Shown here one piece after another: positions 1 through 6,360 of a stretch of DNA of 7,585 nt. This DNA is from Bacteroidota bacterium (GTDB lineage Bacteria; Bacteroidota; Bacteroidia; Cytophagales; Hymenobacteraceae). Where the stretch lies: assembly GCA_023424725.1 (NCBI GenBank), contig JAFADQ010000112.1:1-7585 (forward strand), given 5' to 3'. The translations under genes were made by a program, and so were the position numbers. The notes under the pieces are model-generated. The model was not told the origin of the DNA and did not search any database. It saw nothing but the letters and a program-made list of their open reading frames with translations. Each line of letters starts with the position of its first letter. The stretch's first letter is position 1.

Positions 1-681
1 GTCCAGGGCGGCGTTATTGTTTAATCCGCTCATAAACAAAATGCGGTAAATCTGCTGTATTTCGGCAATTTTATCGCTGGTGTAGCCTCTTCTTCGTAAG
101 CCAACAGAGTTAATACCCACATAGCAAAGCGGCTCGCGGGCGGCCTTGCAAAATGGCGGCACGTCTTTCCTTACCAGAGATCCGCCGCCTAAATACGCAT
201 GGGCCCCAATATGAGAGAATTGCTGCACGGCGCAGGCGCCGCCAAATATTACGTAATCGTCTACCTGTACGTGGCCGGCAAGCTGCACCGAGTTTCCTAA
301 AATGCAGGAATTACCAATAGTGCAATCGTGGCCAATGTGTACATAGGCCATTATAAGGCAGTTTTCGCCCACAACGGTTTTGTATTTATCTATAGTGCCG
401 CGGTTTATGGTTACGCACTCTCTAATGGTGGTATTATTTCCTATTTCTACGGTGGTTTCTTCGCCTTTAAATTTCAGGTCCTGCGGAATACCGGAAATAA
501 CCGAGCCCGGAAAAATTTTGCAGTTCTTTCCTATTCTGGCGCCTTCCATTATGGTAACATTCGGGCCAATCCAGGATCCTTCACCAATTTCTACGTTTTT
601 AGAAATGGTGGTGAAAGGCTCTATCACTACATTATGAGCGATTTTAGCTTCCGGATGAATATAGGCTAGGGGTTGAATCAT
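1..681 (-). CDS. lpxA: LpxA, UDP-N-acetylglucosamine O-acyltransferase (C-terminus cut off by window edge)
   Basis: This cytoplasmic enzyme carries out the first step of lipid A synthesis, moving a 3-hydroxyacyl chain from acyl carrier protein to the 3-OH of UDP-GlcNAc. Translating the minus strand from the ATG at 681 gives 227 residues with no stop. The family is usually about 260 residues, so roughly 30 C-terminal residues lie outside the window. The protein is a left-handed beta-helix of hexapeptide repeats from about residue 8 to 175, followed by the start of the helical C-terminal domain with the family block GINSVGLRRRGY (189-200). By alignment to E. coli LpxA (constant offset of 7) the catalytic base His125 is His118 in HIGHDC, His122 is His115, His144 is His137 and Arg204 is Arg197. 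E. coli His160 is replaced by Gln153. Gly173, which sets acyl length in E. coli, is kept (GGG, 165-167). The gene lies 62 bases after lpxC-fabZ. Family assignment is very secure. Confidence 0.97.
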   Translation of the reverse strand, partial: MIQPLAYIHPEAKIAHNVVIEPFTTISKNVEIGEGSWIGPNVTIMEGARIGKNCKIFPGSVISGIPQDLKFKGEETTVEIGNNTTIRECVTINRGTIDKYKTVVGENCLIMAYVHIGHDCTIGNSCILGNSVQLAGHVQVDDYVIFGGACAVQQFSHIGAHAYLGGGSLVRKDVPPFCKAAREPLCYVGINSVGLRRRGYTSDKIAEIQQIYRILFMSGLNNNAALD

Positions 682-700
682 TTCTGATGTGAGTGAAATG

Positions 701-708
701 CAAATGTA
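701..708 (-). promoter_or_regulatory. Possible -7 promoter element for lpxA
   Basis: On the minus strand these bases read TACATTTG, an exact match to the Bacteroidota -7 consensus TAnnTTTG, placed 19 bases before the lpxA ATG. No TTG-type -33 element is seen at the usual spacing of 19 to 21 bases, and the upstream sequence is the hairpin at 706-747, which it overlaps. It could give lpxA its own promoter with a very short leader. A chance match in AT-rich sequence is also quite possible. Confidence 0.22.
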
Positions 709-747
709 ATTGTTTCTGTTAATATTTATTAAAACAGAAACAATTAC
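706..747 (-). terminator. 15-bp perfect hairpin between lpxC-fabZ and lpxA
   Basis: The arms at 706-720 and 733-747 are perfect reverse complements, with a 12-base AT-rich loop (721-732). On the transcript the stem begins at the last base of the final sense codon of lpxC-fabZ, so the TAA stop (744-746) lies inside the stem. The stem is AT-rich, and no U-run follows it in the lpxA direction, so it is not a standard intrinsic terminator. Likely roles are partial termination, attenuation of lpxA, or protection or processing of the operon mRNA. The structure is seen directly; its function is inferred. Confidence 0.5.
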
Positions 748-2147
748 TGTTTTTCAGAGTCTTTTTTAACGATAGAGGCTGTCATTTCTGCTTCCATTAC
801 CAGCTGGCCGGCCACAAATGCTTGCCCCGACATTTTGGCGATGCCCCGTTTAATAGGGCTAATCAGCTCGCACTTAAAAATTATGGTATCGCCGGGAATT
901 ACTTTTTTCCGGAAACGGCACGATTCTATTCCCAGGAAATACGTCCAGTAATCGTCCGGATTATCTACGGTGCTTAATACCAGCAAACCGCCGGTTTGGG
1001 CCATGGCTTCTATTTGCATTACGCCCGGCATAACAGGGTTGCCCGGGAAATGGCCCTGAAAAAACGGTTCGTTTACGGTAACGTTCTTTACGCCGGCCAC
1101 CGTTGTTTCGTCCAGGTGTATGATCTTATCGATCATCAGGAAAGGATAGCGGTGCTGCAGAATTTGGGTAATGCGGTTAATATCCATTACCGGTTCTTTG
1201 CGCGGGTCGTAAACGGGTATGTTGTGTTTGCCGGTTTCCTGCATAACGCGCTTAAGTTTTTTGCAGAACGCAACATTGGCCGCGTGCCCTGGGCGTGCAG
1301 CTAAAATCTGCCCTTTTATGGGGCGGCCAAGCAAGGCCAGGTCGCCGATTAGGTCTAGAAGTTTATGGCGGGCAGGCTCGTTTTTATGGCGAAGCTCGGT
1401 ATTATTTAAAATGCCTTCTTCTTTTACCTCTACCGCGGGCTTGTTAAGCATTGTGGCAAGGTCGTTAAGCTCTTCGGGCTGCACTACGCGGTCTACCACC
1501 ACAATAGCGTTGCTCAGGTCGCCGCCTTTTATCAGGTTTTGCTTGTAAAGCATTTCGAGCTCGTGCAAAAAGCAGAAGGTACGCGATGAAGCAATTTCCT
1601 GCTCAAAAAGCCCTAAATCGTTTAAAGTAGCGTGCTGAGAACCTAAAACCGGCGAGTTATAATCTACCATTACGGTAACCCGGTAATCGTCTAAAGGCAG
1701 GGCTGCCAATTCTACTTCTCTTTTACCGTCTTTATAGCTTATGCCCTGCGGTATTTCAAAATAATTGCGTAGCGCGTTTTGCTCCTGAAGCCCAACAGCG
1801 GCAATGGCCTGAATAAACTGAATAGAGCTGCCATCCATTATGGGTGGCTCGGGCCCATCCAGCTGAATTAGTACGTTATCTATCTGCATACCGGCCAGGG
1901 CGGCCATGGTATGCTCTACCGTATTTATCCGGGCACCGTTTTTTTCTATGGTAGTGCCGCGCGAGAGGTCTACCACGTTATCTACGTCGGCATCTACAAT
2001 GGGCTGCTCCGGCAGGTCGGTTCTCTGAAACTTAATTCCGTGGTTTACGGGAGCAGGGCAGAAGGTCATGTTGGCTACAACGCCGGTGTGCAGGCCTACG
2101 CCCGAAACGGTAACCTTTTCTTTTATGGTATGTTGCTTACTGTTCAT
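744..2147 (-). CDS. lpxC/fabZ: LpxC-FabZ fusion: UDP-3-O-acyl-GlcNAc deacetylase / 3-hydroxyacyl-ACP dehydratase
   Basis: A bifunctional cytoplasmic enzyme of 467 residues. Residues 1 to about 310 are LpxC, the zinc deacetylase that commits precursors to lipid A. Residues from about 320 to the end are FabZ, the hot-dog-fold dehydratase of fatty acid elongation. LpxC residues match E. coli: Glu78-His79 in TVEHTMAAL, His261 and Asp265 in HKLLDLIGDL (E. coli His238 and Asp242), and general acid His288 in RPGHA (E. coli His265). The middle of LpxC is about 23 residues longer than in E. coli. FabZ shows HRYPFLMID (332-340), His366 in GHFPGNPVMPGV and Glu380 in QIEAMAQ, the catalytic pair. Both halves therefore look active. 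This fusion is established in Bacteroidota. The start codon lies inside the end of lpxD (11-base overlap), implying translational coupling. The fusion joins two activities that draw on the same hydroxyacyl-ACP pool. Confidence 0.97.
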   Translation of the reverse strand: MNSKQHTIKEKVTVSGVGLHTGVVANMTFCPAPVNHGIKFQRTDLPEQPIVDADVDNVVDLSRGTTIEKNGARINTVEHTMAALAGMQIDNVLIQLDGPEPPIMDGSSIQFIQAIAAVGLQEQNALRNYFEIPQGISYKDGKREVELAALPLDDYRVTVMVDYNSPVLGSQHATLNDLGLFEQEIASSRTFCFLHELEMLYKQNLIKGGDLSNAIVVVDRVVQPEELNDLATMLNKPAVEVKEEGILNNTELRHKNEPARHKLLDLIGDLALLGRPIKGQILAARPGHAANVAFCKKLKRVMQETGKHNIPVYDPRKEPVMDINRITQILQHRYPFLMIDKIIHLDETTVAGVKNVTVNEPFFQGHFPGNPVMPGVMQIEAMAQTGGLLVLSTVDNPDDYWTYFLGIESCRFRKKVIPGDTIIFKCELISPIKRGIAKMSGQAFVAGQLVMEAEMTASIVKKDSEKQ

Positions 2148-3198
2148 TCAGCTTATTGTAAGAGGACTGCAAAATTAGGATTTTTTCTTCCAGTTCTTCT
2201 ATTTGTTTTTGCAGATCTGGCAGTTTACGGAAAACGGTGATAGACCTGAGGTTGTCTTTATAATCGAAAGCGGGCGAGCCTTGTATAATGGTGCCTTCTT
2301 CTTTTATGGTTTTAGAAACACCCGATTGTGCGCCTATGGTAGTTTTATCGGCAATTTTTAAGTGGCCCACAATACCCACCTGGCCGGCCACCACACAATT
2401 GCTCCCTATTTTGGTTGACCCCGAAATGCCTGTTTGCGCGGCCACAACCGTATTTGGGCCAATCTCTACATTGTGCGCTATTTGAATCAGGTTATCGAGC
2501 TTGGCGCCTTTCCGTATTATGGTAGAGCCCATAGTGGCGCAATCTATGGTTGTGTTGGCGCCAATGCTTACATCGTCTTCAATAATAACATTGCCAATTT
2601 GCGGAATGGCTTTGTAGGTGCCGTCTTTTTGCGGCGCGAAACCAAAACCCTCGCTGCCAATAATGGCGCCTGCTTTTATCACGCAGTTTTGGCCAATAAT
2701 GGTGTTAGGATAAATTTTTGCTCCCGGAAAAATAATGGTGTTATCGCCTATCTGTACATTATCGCCAATATAAACGTGTGGGAAAATTTTAACATTCCCG
2801 CCGATAACGCATTTTGGGCCTATATAAGAAAAAGCGCCGCGATAGCAGTGAGTGCCAATTTGTGTGCCATCTGCCATAAACGAAGGTTCTTCTACCCCCA
2901 TTTTAGACTGCAGCAATAAATTCTGGTAAAAGCCCAGCAAGGTAGAGAAACCAGAGTAGGCATCGTCTACAATAATAAGCGTTGGTTCTACTTCTTTTTT
3001 AGGCGTAAACCCTTTAGAAACGATAACGGCCGATGCCCTGGTGGTATAAAGAAAATGCTCGTATTTAAGGTTAGATAAAAAAGCAAGAGATCCTTCTTCT
3101 GCTTCTTCTATTTTCGTAAGAGTGCTGACTTTTTTCTGGTCATCGCCCTTTACTTCGCCCTTTAATATATCTGCTATCTGACGGACAGTAAATTCCAT
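2137..3198 (-). CDS. lpxD: LpxD, UDP-3-O-(3-hydroxyacyl)glucosamine N-acyltransferase
   Basis: LpxD carries out the third step of lipid A synthesis, N-acylating the deacetylated LpxC product from 3-hydroxyacyl-ACP. With the ATG at 3198 the protein is 353 residues, close to the family length of about 340. The N-terminal uridine-binding domain (about 1-105) starts with the family-like MEFTVRQIADIL. Hexapeptide repeats forming a left-handed beta-helix run from about 110 to 305. The GSEGFGF block is at 181-187. His242 in QIAHNVEIG matches catalytic E. coli His239, and His279 matches E. coli His276. The C-terminal region (320-353) is a charged helix, fitting the trimer-forming coil. An upstream in-frame ATG at 3225 would add nine residues (MHYYSYLYK) unlike the family, so the internal ATG is preferred. 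The stop codon overlaps the lpxC-fabZ start (ATGAACAGTAA holds both). Confidence 0.96.
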   Translation of the reverse strand: MEFTVRQIADILKGEVKGDDQKKVSTLTKIEEAEEGSLAFLSNLKYEHFLYTTRASAVIVSKGFTPKKEVEPTLIIVDDAYSGFSTLLGFYQNLLLQSKMGVEEPSFMADGTQIGTHCYRGAFSYIGPKCVIGGNVKIFPHVYIGDNVQIGDNTIIFPGAKIYPNTIIGQNCVIKAGAIIGSEGFGFAPQKDGTYKAIPQIGNVIIEDDVSIGANTTIDCATMGSTIIRKGAKLDNLIQIAHNVEIGPNTVVAAQTGISGSTKIGSNCVVAGQVGIVGHLKIADKTTIGAQSGVSKTIKEEGTIIQGSPAFDYKDNLRSITVFRKLPDLQKQIEELEEKILILQSSYNKLNEQ

Positions 3199-3256
3199 TT
3201 TGTAAAGGTAAGAATAGTAATGCAAAGCATAAAATAAGCGCTTACGGCTATCTATT
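3199..3256 (-). other. Short spacer between the HD gene and lpxD
   Basis: These 58 non-coding bases contain a perfect 10-base palindrome, TAAGCGCTTA (3235-3244), and a small ATGC-AAA-GCAT hairpin (3220-3230). On the minus strand TATGCTTTG resembles the -7 element but has three bases rather than two between TA and TTTG, so no promoter is called. There is no clear terminator, which fits read-through from the HD gene into lpxD. Confidence 0.3.
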
Positions 3257-4501
3257 TTAATTTATTAATTCGGCCTCTGCTTCTTTGGGCCAACACAAAT
3301 AATGCTTTTGCACAGGCTGCGTAAGTGCTTTAATATTAGGCAGATCTGAGGCGGAGGCTACATCTACCACCTCGCGGTTTTTGCTGCAAACTTTTATGGC
3401 CGTTTCGGATAAATAAGCATGATTGCTGATGGTGCCCGAAATTACCAGGTAATGCGCCAGCTCCGGAGCGATATTATATTTGCTGATAACAGCGGCTGTG
3501 ATGGCCATTTTTTGCCTTGTTTCGGGTAAACGGCCCGTAAGCTGCACCTTAAATAAGCGCCGGTTTAGTAAATGCCCGCATAATAACGACAAAACTTTGT
3601 CTTCGTGGTTTTTCCAGACTTTCACGGCGCTCCAGATATCTATATCGTCCAGCGAGATAAATTTTTCGAGCACCTCTTTATCGGCCTCTACATCGGCCAT
3701 TCGCACGTTGTTCTCCAGGAAATAACACAAGCAGGGGTTGGCCGGAATTTGCTGGCCTTGCTGCACCAGTTCTTTTGCCCGCTCCATAATTTTAAACAGC
3801 ATTTGCTCTGCCGCTATTACCGTTTTATGAAGGTATACCTGCCAGTACATTAACCTGCGCGAGATTAAAAAGCTCTCTATAGAGTAAATTCCTTTTTCTT
3901 CTACCACCAGTTGGTCGTCTACTACGCTAAGCATTTTAATTAAGCGCTCGGCGCCAATCTGGCCTTCGTGCACGCCGGTATAAAAAGAGTCGCGCATTAA
4001 ATAATCGAGCCGGTCTACGTCTAGCTGGCTCGATACCAATTGGTTAAAAAATTTGCGCTCGTAGGTATTATTAAAAATTTTAATGGCCAGGTTAAGCTTT
4101 CCTTTAAACTCGTTATTAAGCACCTGCATTATATGCGCCGACATGGCTTCGTGCGGCGTGTCGTGCAATATGGCCGGCTCCAGCGCATGCGAAAAAGGCC
4201 CGTGGCCAATATCGTGCAGCAAAATAGCCACCATGCTGGCTTCGCATTCTTTATCCGAAATTTTTATTCCTTTGCCTTTAAGGGTGCTGATGGCGGTGCT
4301 CATAAGGTGCATGGCCCCCAGCGCGTGATGAAAACGGGTGTGCAGCGCGCCCGGATACACAAACTCGGTTAAGCCCAATTGCTTTATGCGGCGCAGGCGC
4401 TGAAAGTAAGGATGCTGAATAATATCGAACACCAGTTCGGAGTGTATCGTAATGAAACCGTGTACCGGGTCGTTAATAAGTTTTTTCTTGTTCACAGCCA
4501 T
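3257..4501 (-). CDS. SAMHD1-like HD-domain phosphohydrolase (COG1078 type)
   Basis: A 414-residue soluble protein of the HD superfamily related to deoxynucleotide triphosphohydrolases and SAMHD1. The N-terminus KLINDPVHGFITI and the block RLRRIKQLGLTEFVYPGALHTRFHHALG (family motif, about 35-62) are typical. Metal-binding residues by comparison with SAMHD1 (His167, His206-Asp207, Asp311) are His59, His96-Asp97 in LLHDIGHGPFSH, and Asp163 in LDVDRLDYLMRD, so the centre is intact. Residues from about 230 to 414 form a less conserved helical region. No signal peptide or membrane segment is seen. It is the first gene before lpxD, 58 bases apart on the same strand, so it is probably transcribed with the lipid A genes. 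The true substrate is unknown; dNTPs are a guess from the family, and a role in lipid A synthesis is suggested only by position. It diverges from porX. Confidence 0.9.
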   Translation of the reverse strand: MAVNKKKLINDPVHGFITIHSELVFDIIQHPYFQRLRRIKQLGLTEFVYPGALHTRFHHALGAMHLMSTAISTLKGKGIKISDKECEASMVAILLHDIGHGPFSHALEPAILHDTPHEAMSAHIMQVLNNEFKGKLNLAIKIFNNTYERKFFNQLVSSQLDVDRLDYLMRDSFYTGVHEGQIGAERLIKMLSVVDDQLVVEEKGIYSIESFLISRRLMYWQVYLHKTVIAAEQMLFKIMERAKELVQQGQQIPANPCLCYFLENNVRMADVEADKEVLEKFISLDDIDIWSAVKVWKNHEDKVLSLLCGHLLNRRLFKVQLTGRLPETRQKMAITAAVISKYNIAPELAHYLVISGTISNHAYLSETAIKVCSKNREVVDVASASDLPNIKALTQPVQKHYLCWPKEAEAELIN

Positions 4502-4569
4502 AAAAATGAGCCCCGCAGCCTTTTTTGTCTTTCAGATTTTAATCAAACAACAATAAAACACAGCTGCGG

Positions 4570-4577
4570 TAATTTTG
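4570..4577 (+). promoter_or_regulatory. Possible -7 promoter element pointing toward porX
   Basis: TAATTTTG is an exact match to the Bacteroidota -7 consensus TAnnTTTG on the plus strand. If used, the transcript would start near 4583 and have a leader of about 185 bases before porX, including the hairpin cluster at 4674-4747. No TTG element is found at the expected -33 position, so this is weak evidence. Confidence 0.22.
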
Positions 4578-4673
4578 AAGGTGCAAGCTACGGGCTGAAA
4601 CCGAAAAAATTGATTTTTAAATTAAATTTTAGCGATATTTAACCGTAGCACGTACTAAGTTTACGCACTTTAC

Positions 4674-4710
4674 GTACCTAACCGGTACAATAACTACAAC
4701 GGTTTCCGTT
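4674..4710 (+). repeat. Two short perfect hairpins in the porX leader
   Basis: GTACC (4674-4678) pairs with GGTAC (4684-4688) around a 5-base loop, and AACGG (4698-4702) pairs with CCGTT (4706-4710) around TTT. Their centres are at 4681 and 4704, and the terminator-like hairpin that follows is centred at 4727, so all three are 23 bases apart. They could be RNA stem-loops or dyad sites for a DNA-binding protein. The pairing is directly visible; function is not known. Confidence 0.4.
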
Positions 4711-4720
4711 TACACTACAG

Positions 4721-4741
4721 CAGGCAGCGCCTGATTTTTTT
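4721..4741 (+). terminator. Terminator-like hairpin plus T-run just upstream of porX
   Basis: CAGGC (4721-4725) and GCCTG (4729-4733) pair around AGC and are followed by A and seven T's (4735-4741). This is the layout of an intrinsic terminator or attenuator on the plus strand, ending 26 bases before the porX ATG. There is no upstream plus-strand gene in the divergent region, so it would end either a short leader or small RNA, or control porX itself. The overlapping pairing GATTTT (4733-4738) with AAAATC (4742-4747) would hide the T-run and compete with it. The stem is only 5 bp, so strength is uncertain. Confidence 0.4.
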
Positions 4742-4767
4742 AAAATCTAACACCGATATACAACTTT

Positions 4768-6324
4768 ATGCAGCGATACAATATTTTATGGGCCGACGAC
4801 GAAATAGAACTTCTGAAGCCCCATATTCTTTTTTTAACCGATAAAGGCTACGACATTACGCCCGTAAACAGCGGCGCCGACGCGATAGAAAAATTCTCGG
4901 AAGCCAACTTCGATGTGGTTTTTCTGGATGAAAATATGCCCGGCCTGAGCGGTCTGGAAACGTTAAGCGAAATCAAAACCATTAAACCAAGTGTGCCCGT
5001 GATCATGATCACGAAAAGCGAAGAAGAGCACATTATGGAAGAAGCCATTGGCTCTAAAATTGCCGATTACCTGATAAAGCCACTAAACCCAAACCAGATT
5101 TTAATTTCTGTAAAGCGCCTGCTCGAAAACCGCCGTTTGGTTTCGGAGCGCACCAACATGAGCTACCAGCGCGATTTCAGGCAGCTGGGCATGGCTTTTG
5201 GCGAGCGCCTGAACGCCAACGAGTGGGTAGATATTTATAAAAAGCTGGTGTATTGGGAGTTGGAGATAGACAGCACCGTAAACAAAGGCATGGGCGATGT
5301 GATAAACATGCAGAAAGACGAAGCGAACAGCAACTTCTGCAGGTTTATAATGGAAAATTACGAAGACTGGCTAAACGATAAAGACTCCGGCGCACCTTTA
5401 ATGAGTCATCAGCTTATGGGAGAAAAGGTGTTCCCTTTGCTGAAGAACAGCCCCGACCCGGTATATTTTATTTTGATTGACAACCTGCGCTACGACCAGT
5501 GGAAAGTGCTGGAGCCCATTATAAGCGAGTATTTTACAGTTGAGAGCGAAGAGTTGTATTACTCTATTTTACCCACCACCACCGCCTACGCCCGCAACGC
5601 CATTTTTGCCGGCATGCTGCCCGACGAAATAGCGAAGCGCTACCCAAATTTGTGGGTAAGCGACGACGAAGACGAAGGAAAAAACCTGCACGAATCTGAG
5701 TTTGTAGATATACAGTTGCAGCGCGCAAAAATTGCCGAAAAGTATAGCTACCATAAAATTCTGAACGCAACGCAGGGCAAAGACCTGGTAAGCAAGCTCA
5801 GCAATTTGCAGAATAATAAGCTTAACGTTATTGTATACAATTTTGTAGATATGCTCTCGCATGCCCGCACCGATGTGCAAATGGTGCGCGAACTAGCTCC
5901 CGACGAATCTGCTTACCGTTCTATTACCAAATCGTGGTTCGAGCACTCGCCGCTGCTGGATTTAATAAAAGCACTGGCCGATAAAAAGATAAAGATGGTG
6001 ATCACCACAGACCATGGCACCATTAGGGTAAAGCGGCCGTTTAAAATTGTAGGCGACCGTAACACCAACACCAACCTGCGCTACAAACACGGCAAAAACC
6101 TGGGCTACACAGATAAAGATGTGTTTACCGTACGCAAACCCGAGCGCTTTTCGCTTCCAAAAGCAAACGTGTCTACATCGTATGTGTTTGCTATAGAAGA
6201 TCACTTTTTTGCCTATCCCAACAACTACAATTACTACGTAAACTATTATAAAGACACGTTTCAGCATGGGGGCATATCGCTGGAAGAAGTTATAATTCCG
6301 TTTGTGGTGTTAAACCCACGGTAG
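4768..6324 (+). CDS. porX: PorX-type response regulator with PglZ phosphodiesterase domain
   Basis: This is the PorX family. In Porphyromonas gingivalis and Flavobacterium johnsoniae, PorX works with histidine kinase PorY to control type IX secretion, and in P. gingivalis also with sigma factor SigP. The 518-residue length is typical. Residues 1-122 are a receiver domain: acidic pocket Asp10-Asp11, phospho-acceptor Asp54 in FLDENMPG, Thr82 and Lys104. A helical linker (about 115-215) leads to a PglZ domain of the alkaline phosphatase superfamily (about 225-518). Its likely metal and catalytic residues are Asp238 (ILIDNLRYDQW), the Thr cluster 270-272 (PTTTAYAR), Asp361 and His365 (NFVDMLSHAR), Asp415-His416 (TTDHGT) and His500 (QHGG), so the full seven-residue core seems present. 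There is no DNA-binding helix-turn-helix. No kinase gene is adjacent in the window. The start is the first ATG of the frame matching the receiver fold. Control may involve the structured leader upstream. Confidence 0.93.
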   Translation: MQRYNILWADDEIELLKPHILFLTDKGYDITPVNSGADAIEKFSEANFDVVFLDENMPGLSGLETLSEIKTIKPSVPVIMITKSEEEHIMEEAIGSKIADYLIKPLNPNQILISVKRLLENRRLVSERTNMSYQRDFRQLGMAFGERLNANEWVDIYKKLVYWELEIDSTVNKGMGDVINMQKDEANSNFCRFIMENYEDWLNDKDSGAPLMSHQLMGEKVFPLLKNSPDPVYFILIDNLRYDQWKVLEPIISEYFTVESEELYYSILPTTTAYARNAIFAGMLPDEIAKRYPNLWVSDDEDEGKNLHESEFVDIQLQRAKIAEKYSYHKILNATQGKDLVSKLSNLQNNKLNVIVYNFVDMLSHARTDVQMVRELAPDESAYRSITKSWFEHSPLLDLIKALADKKIKMVITTDHGTIRVKRPFKIVGDRNTNTNLRYKHGKNLGYTDKDVFTVRKPERFSLPKANVSTSYVFAIEDHFFAYPNNYNYYVNYYKDTFQHGGISLEEVIIPFVVLNPR

Positions 6325-6344
6325 GAAAGATGCTGTTTTAATAT

Positions 6345-6352
6345 TAGCTTTG
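6345..6352 (+). promoter_or_regulatory. Possible -7 promoter element for tsaE
   Basis: TAGCTTTG matches the Bacteroidota -7 consensus TAnnTTTG exactly and lies in the 122-base gap between porX and tsaE. Transcription would begin about 4 to 8 bases downstream, that is right at the base of the hairpin 6361-6409. The -33 TTG element is not found at the expected distance, so confidence is limited. Confidence 0.35.
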
Positions 6353-6360
6353 TTTTATAT

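Larger units (their letters stand above)
4502..4767. promoter_or_regulatory. Divergent non-coding region between the HD gene and porX
   Basis: These 266 bases separate two divergent genes and must hold promoters for both. The half near the HD gene contains a 7-bp inverted repeat, 4513-4519 with 4563-4569 (CCGCAGC / GCTGCGG), which in the HD transcript would end about 11 bases before the ATG. An AT-rich stretch covers about 4604-4640. A near-perfect tandem direct repeat, TTTACGCAC TTTACGTAC, lies at 4660-4677. Neither start has a recognisable Shine-Dalgarno sequence. I could not find a convincing paired -33/-7 promoter in either direction. No protein-coding frame here looks real. Confidence 0.6.

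Noticed and set aside
328..669. 113-residue plus-strand open frame
   Set aside because: It is antisense to lpxA, which is read on the minus strand with conserved active-site motifs.
2434..2919. 161-residue plus-strand open frame
   Set aside because: It lies fully opposite lpxD, whose hexapeptide repeats and catalytic residues are clear, and its translation shows no recognisable domain.
3199..3225. Longer lpxD start at 3225
   Set aside because: The nine extra residues (MHYYSYLYK) do not resemble LpxD N-termini, while the ATG at 3198 begins the expected sequence.
3257..4501. HD protein as a dGTPase-type anti-phage defence gene
   Set aside because: The family does include nucleotide-depleting defence proteins, but the setting is a core lipid A operon with ordinary composition and no other defence gene nearby.
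4379..4642. Plus-strand open frame running from the HD gene into the divergent region
   Set aside because: Most of it is antisense to the HD gene N-terminus, and the remainder is low-complexity sequence in the control region.
5440..6324. PglZ domain as a sign of a BREX phage-defence locus
   Set aside because: The PglZ domain is fused to a receiver domain as in PorX, and no BREX genes (methyltransferase, BrxC-like ATPase, BrxL) are in the window; the neighbours are housekeeping genes.
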